Part shown: positions 63,195 to 64,000 of the stretch, piece by piece
Layout of the letters: every line of letters starts with the position of its first letter
How positions within the stretch are numbered: the first letter of the stretch is position 1
Source of the DNA: Vanessa cardui
Lineage: Eukaryota > Arthropoda > Insecta > Lepidoptera > Nymphalidae
Assembly: GCF_905220365.1 (NCBI RefSeq)
Contig: NC_061153.1
Coordinates: 10,808,001-10,872,000 of the forward strand
Direction: 5' to 3'
Length of the DNA stretch: 64,000 nucleotides
Translations under genes and position numbers: made by a program
The notes under the pieces: generated by a model
What the model saw: the letters and a program-made list of their open reading frames with translations, nothing else
Databases searched by the model: none
What the model was told of the DNA's origin: nothing

Positions 63195-64000
63195 TTAAAT
63201 AAAACTAGTTATACCGGATTTGAATCGCGTATATTAATTATTTTTGGCATCCCGACGTTTCGAGCACTTTACAGCGTTCGTGGTCACGGGTAGACTAAGG
63301 TGGCATTTGTCTATTTGAGGAACAAAGAAATATTATTTACAACTACCGCCAACGATTTCTCAATTGGTATCTTGAGTAACGTTCCGGTTGCACGCAGAAG
63401 GCACTGACTGTATCTTTAGGTCTTGCAGTCTGTTGGATTTGGGATTTTAAATTTTTAATAAGTGGATCCCAGGTGTTAGAAAGTCTCCAACCATCTTCTC
63501 TATTGAAGTTCGGATTTTTTTGAATTTCAATAGCCTCGCGTATCATTCTAGGAATGAATCTGTGTTCTTTAGCGAGGATCTGTGGTTTATCAAATCGAAT
63601 AAAATGGTTGGGTTTATCCAGAGCATGTTCACAGACTGCAGACTTTGAAGAACGCCTATTTTTGACATCTCCTATATGTTCCTTGACCCTGGTACCGATA
63701 CTCCTCTTTGTTTGGCCTATGTAAGATAAACCACACTCACATTCGAGTTTATATACTCCCGCAGTTTGTAAAGGAATGTTACTCTTGATAGGTCTCAAGA
63801 ACTGGCTCACTTTCTTATGAGGCTTGTAAACGGTTTTAATCGAAGCTCGCTTCAAGATGTTGCCAATCTTGTCTGTAACTCCCTTCACATATGGTAGAAA
63901 TGCAGGTTGTCGCTCAACTGTGGGTGGCTTGATACGGCTTCTGCGATGCTGGCGAGGCACGGGCAGCTTGTTCTGGTGGAGTGCAAGCTTGACCTGACGT
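63195..64000 (-). mobile_element. Penelope-like element, copy 2 (PLE-2), cut by window edge
   Basis: The 3' terminus at 63196-63300 matches PLE-1 (TTTAAATAAAACTAGTTATA, CCCGACGTTTCGAGCAC). The coding region continues past the window end. It inserted into the RTE element. Confidence 0.9.
63343..64000 (-). CDS. Penelope-like protein, C-terminal part with GIY-YIG nuclease
   Basis: The frame is open to the window edge. The last 205 residues differ from PLE-1 by only four substitutions that I count: Lys/Arg in GVTDKIG, Lys/Arg in ILAKEH, Asn/His in QKNPN and Gln/His in FCVQPE. The GIY-YIG signature GVYKLECECGLSYIGQ is intact. The RT domain lies beyond the window. Confidence 0.9.
   Translation of the reverse strand, partial: RQVKLALHQNKLPVPRQHRRSRIKPPTVERQPAFLPYVKGVTDKIGNILKRASIKTVYKPHKKVSQFLRPIKSNIPLQTAGVYKLECECGLSYIGQTKRSIGTRVKEHIGDVKNRRSSKSAVCEHALDKPNHFIRFDKPQILAKEHRFIPRMIREAIEIQKNPNFNREDGWRLSNTWDPLIKNLKSQIQQTARPKDTVSAFCVQPERYSRYQLRNRWR

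Overview
The window looks like lepidopteran (butterfly or moth) nuclear DNA. It is AT-rich and densely packed with transposable elements of the kinds typical of Lepidoptera: Jockey/CR1-group LINEs, Penelope-like elements, mariners, a piggyBac end, an RTE, and SINEs with tRNA-like heads. Coding regions have GT-AG introns and there is no sign of operons. I see no rRNA, no convincing tRNA gene and no CRISPR array. Almost every open frame is transposon-derived. The one good candidate for a non-repetitive gene lies at 4012-9570.

Layout. 1-3545: ORF2 of a minus-strand LINE ('LINE-G'), split by a mariner (2190-3428). 4012-9570: a four-exon plus-strand gene with an uninterrupted 971-residue spliced frame. 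It encodes two zinc-finger-like motifs, a tyrosine-recombinase-like core and a C-terminal Myb/SANT-like basic domain. Its introns hold a lepidopteran repeat, a Penelope terminus and a SINE piece. 10435-10728: a small Cys-rich reading frame with one stop. 11590-15580: LINE pieces on both strands, including an internally deleted LINE. 16115-22243: a Ty3/Gypsy element with two LTRs. Its pol is interrupted by an 844-bp GT-AG intron-like segment that carries a roughly 31-bp-period array of bulged hairpins. 22244-25510: a LINE ORF1 with a Copia remnant in it and a Penelope terminus. 26286-27994: an inverted second copy of the intron-1 repeat, with a large fold-back.

28060-52955 is one nested structure. 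A single minus-strand LINE ('LINE-E') can be followed in six pieces (52955-52330, 49178-48790, 48490-48280, 45790-45366, 41558-41340, 29873-28060). They are separated by plus-strand insertions. LINE-D (29878-41335) itself holds LINE-A (30786-38325), which holds LINE-B (about 32180-34262). The other insertions are LINE-C (41560-45365), LINE-F (45795-48275) and a truncated LINE-A copy (49179-52328). That last copy holds an intact Penelope-like element (49643-52127) with a 14-bp target duplication.

53440-60640: an hAT-like transposase remnant with a SINE in it, a second SINE, and a transposase-like fragment split by a LINE-C copy. The LINE-C copy carries a solo LTR and a deleted mariner. Next come a piggyBac 5' end fused in frame to LINE reverse-transcriptase sequence, and a deleted mariner. 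61190-63194: a LINE tail and an RTE fragment. 63195-64000: the 3' part of a second, nearly identical Penelope-like element cut by the window edge.

How it fits together: most coding capacity here is replication machinery of retroelements, nearly all of it broken. Exceptions are the Penelope ORF (49824-52049), the long Gypsy pol frame and the recombinase-like gene.
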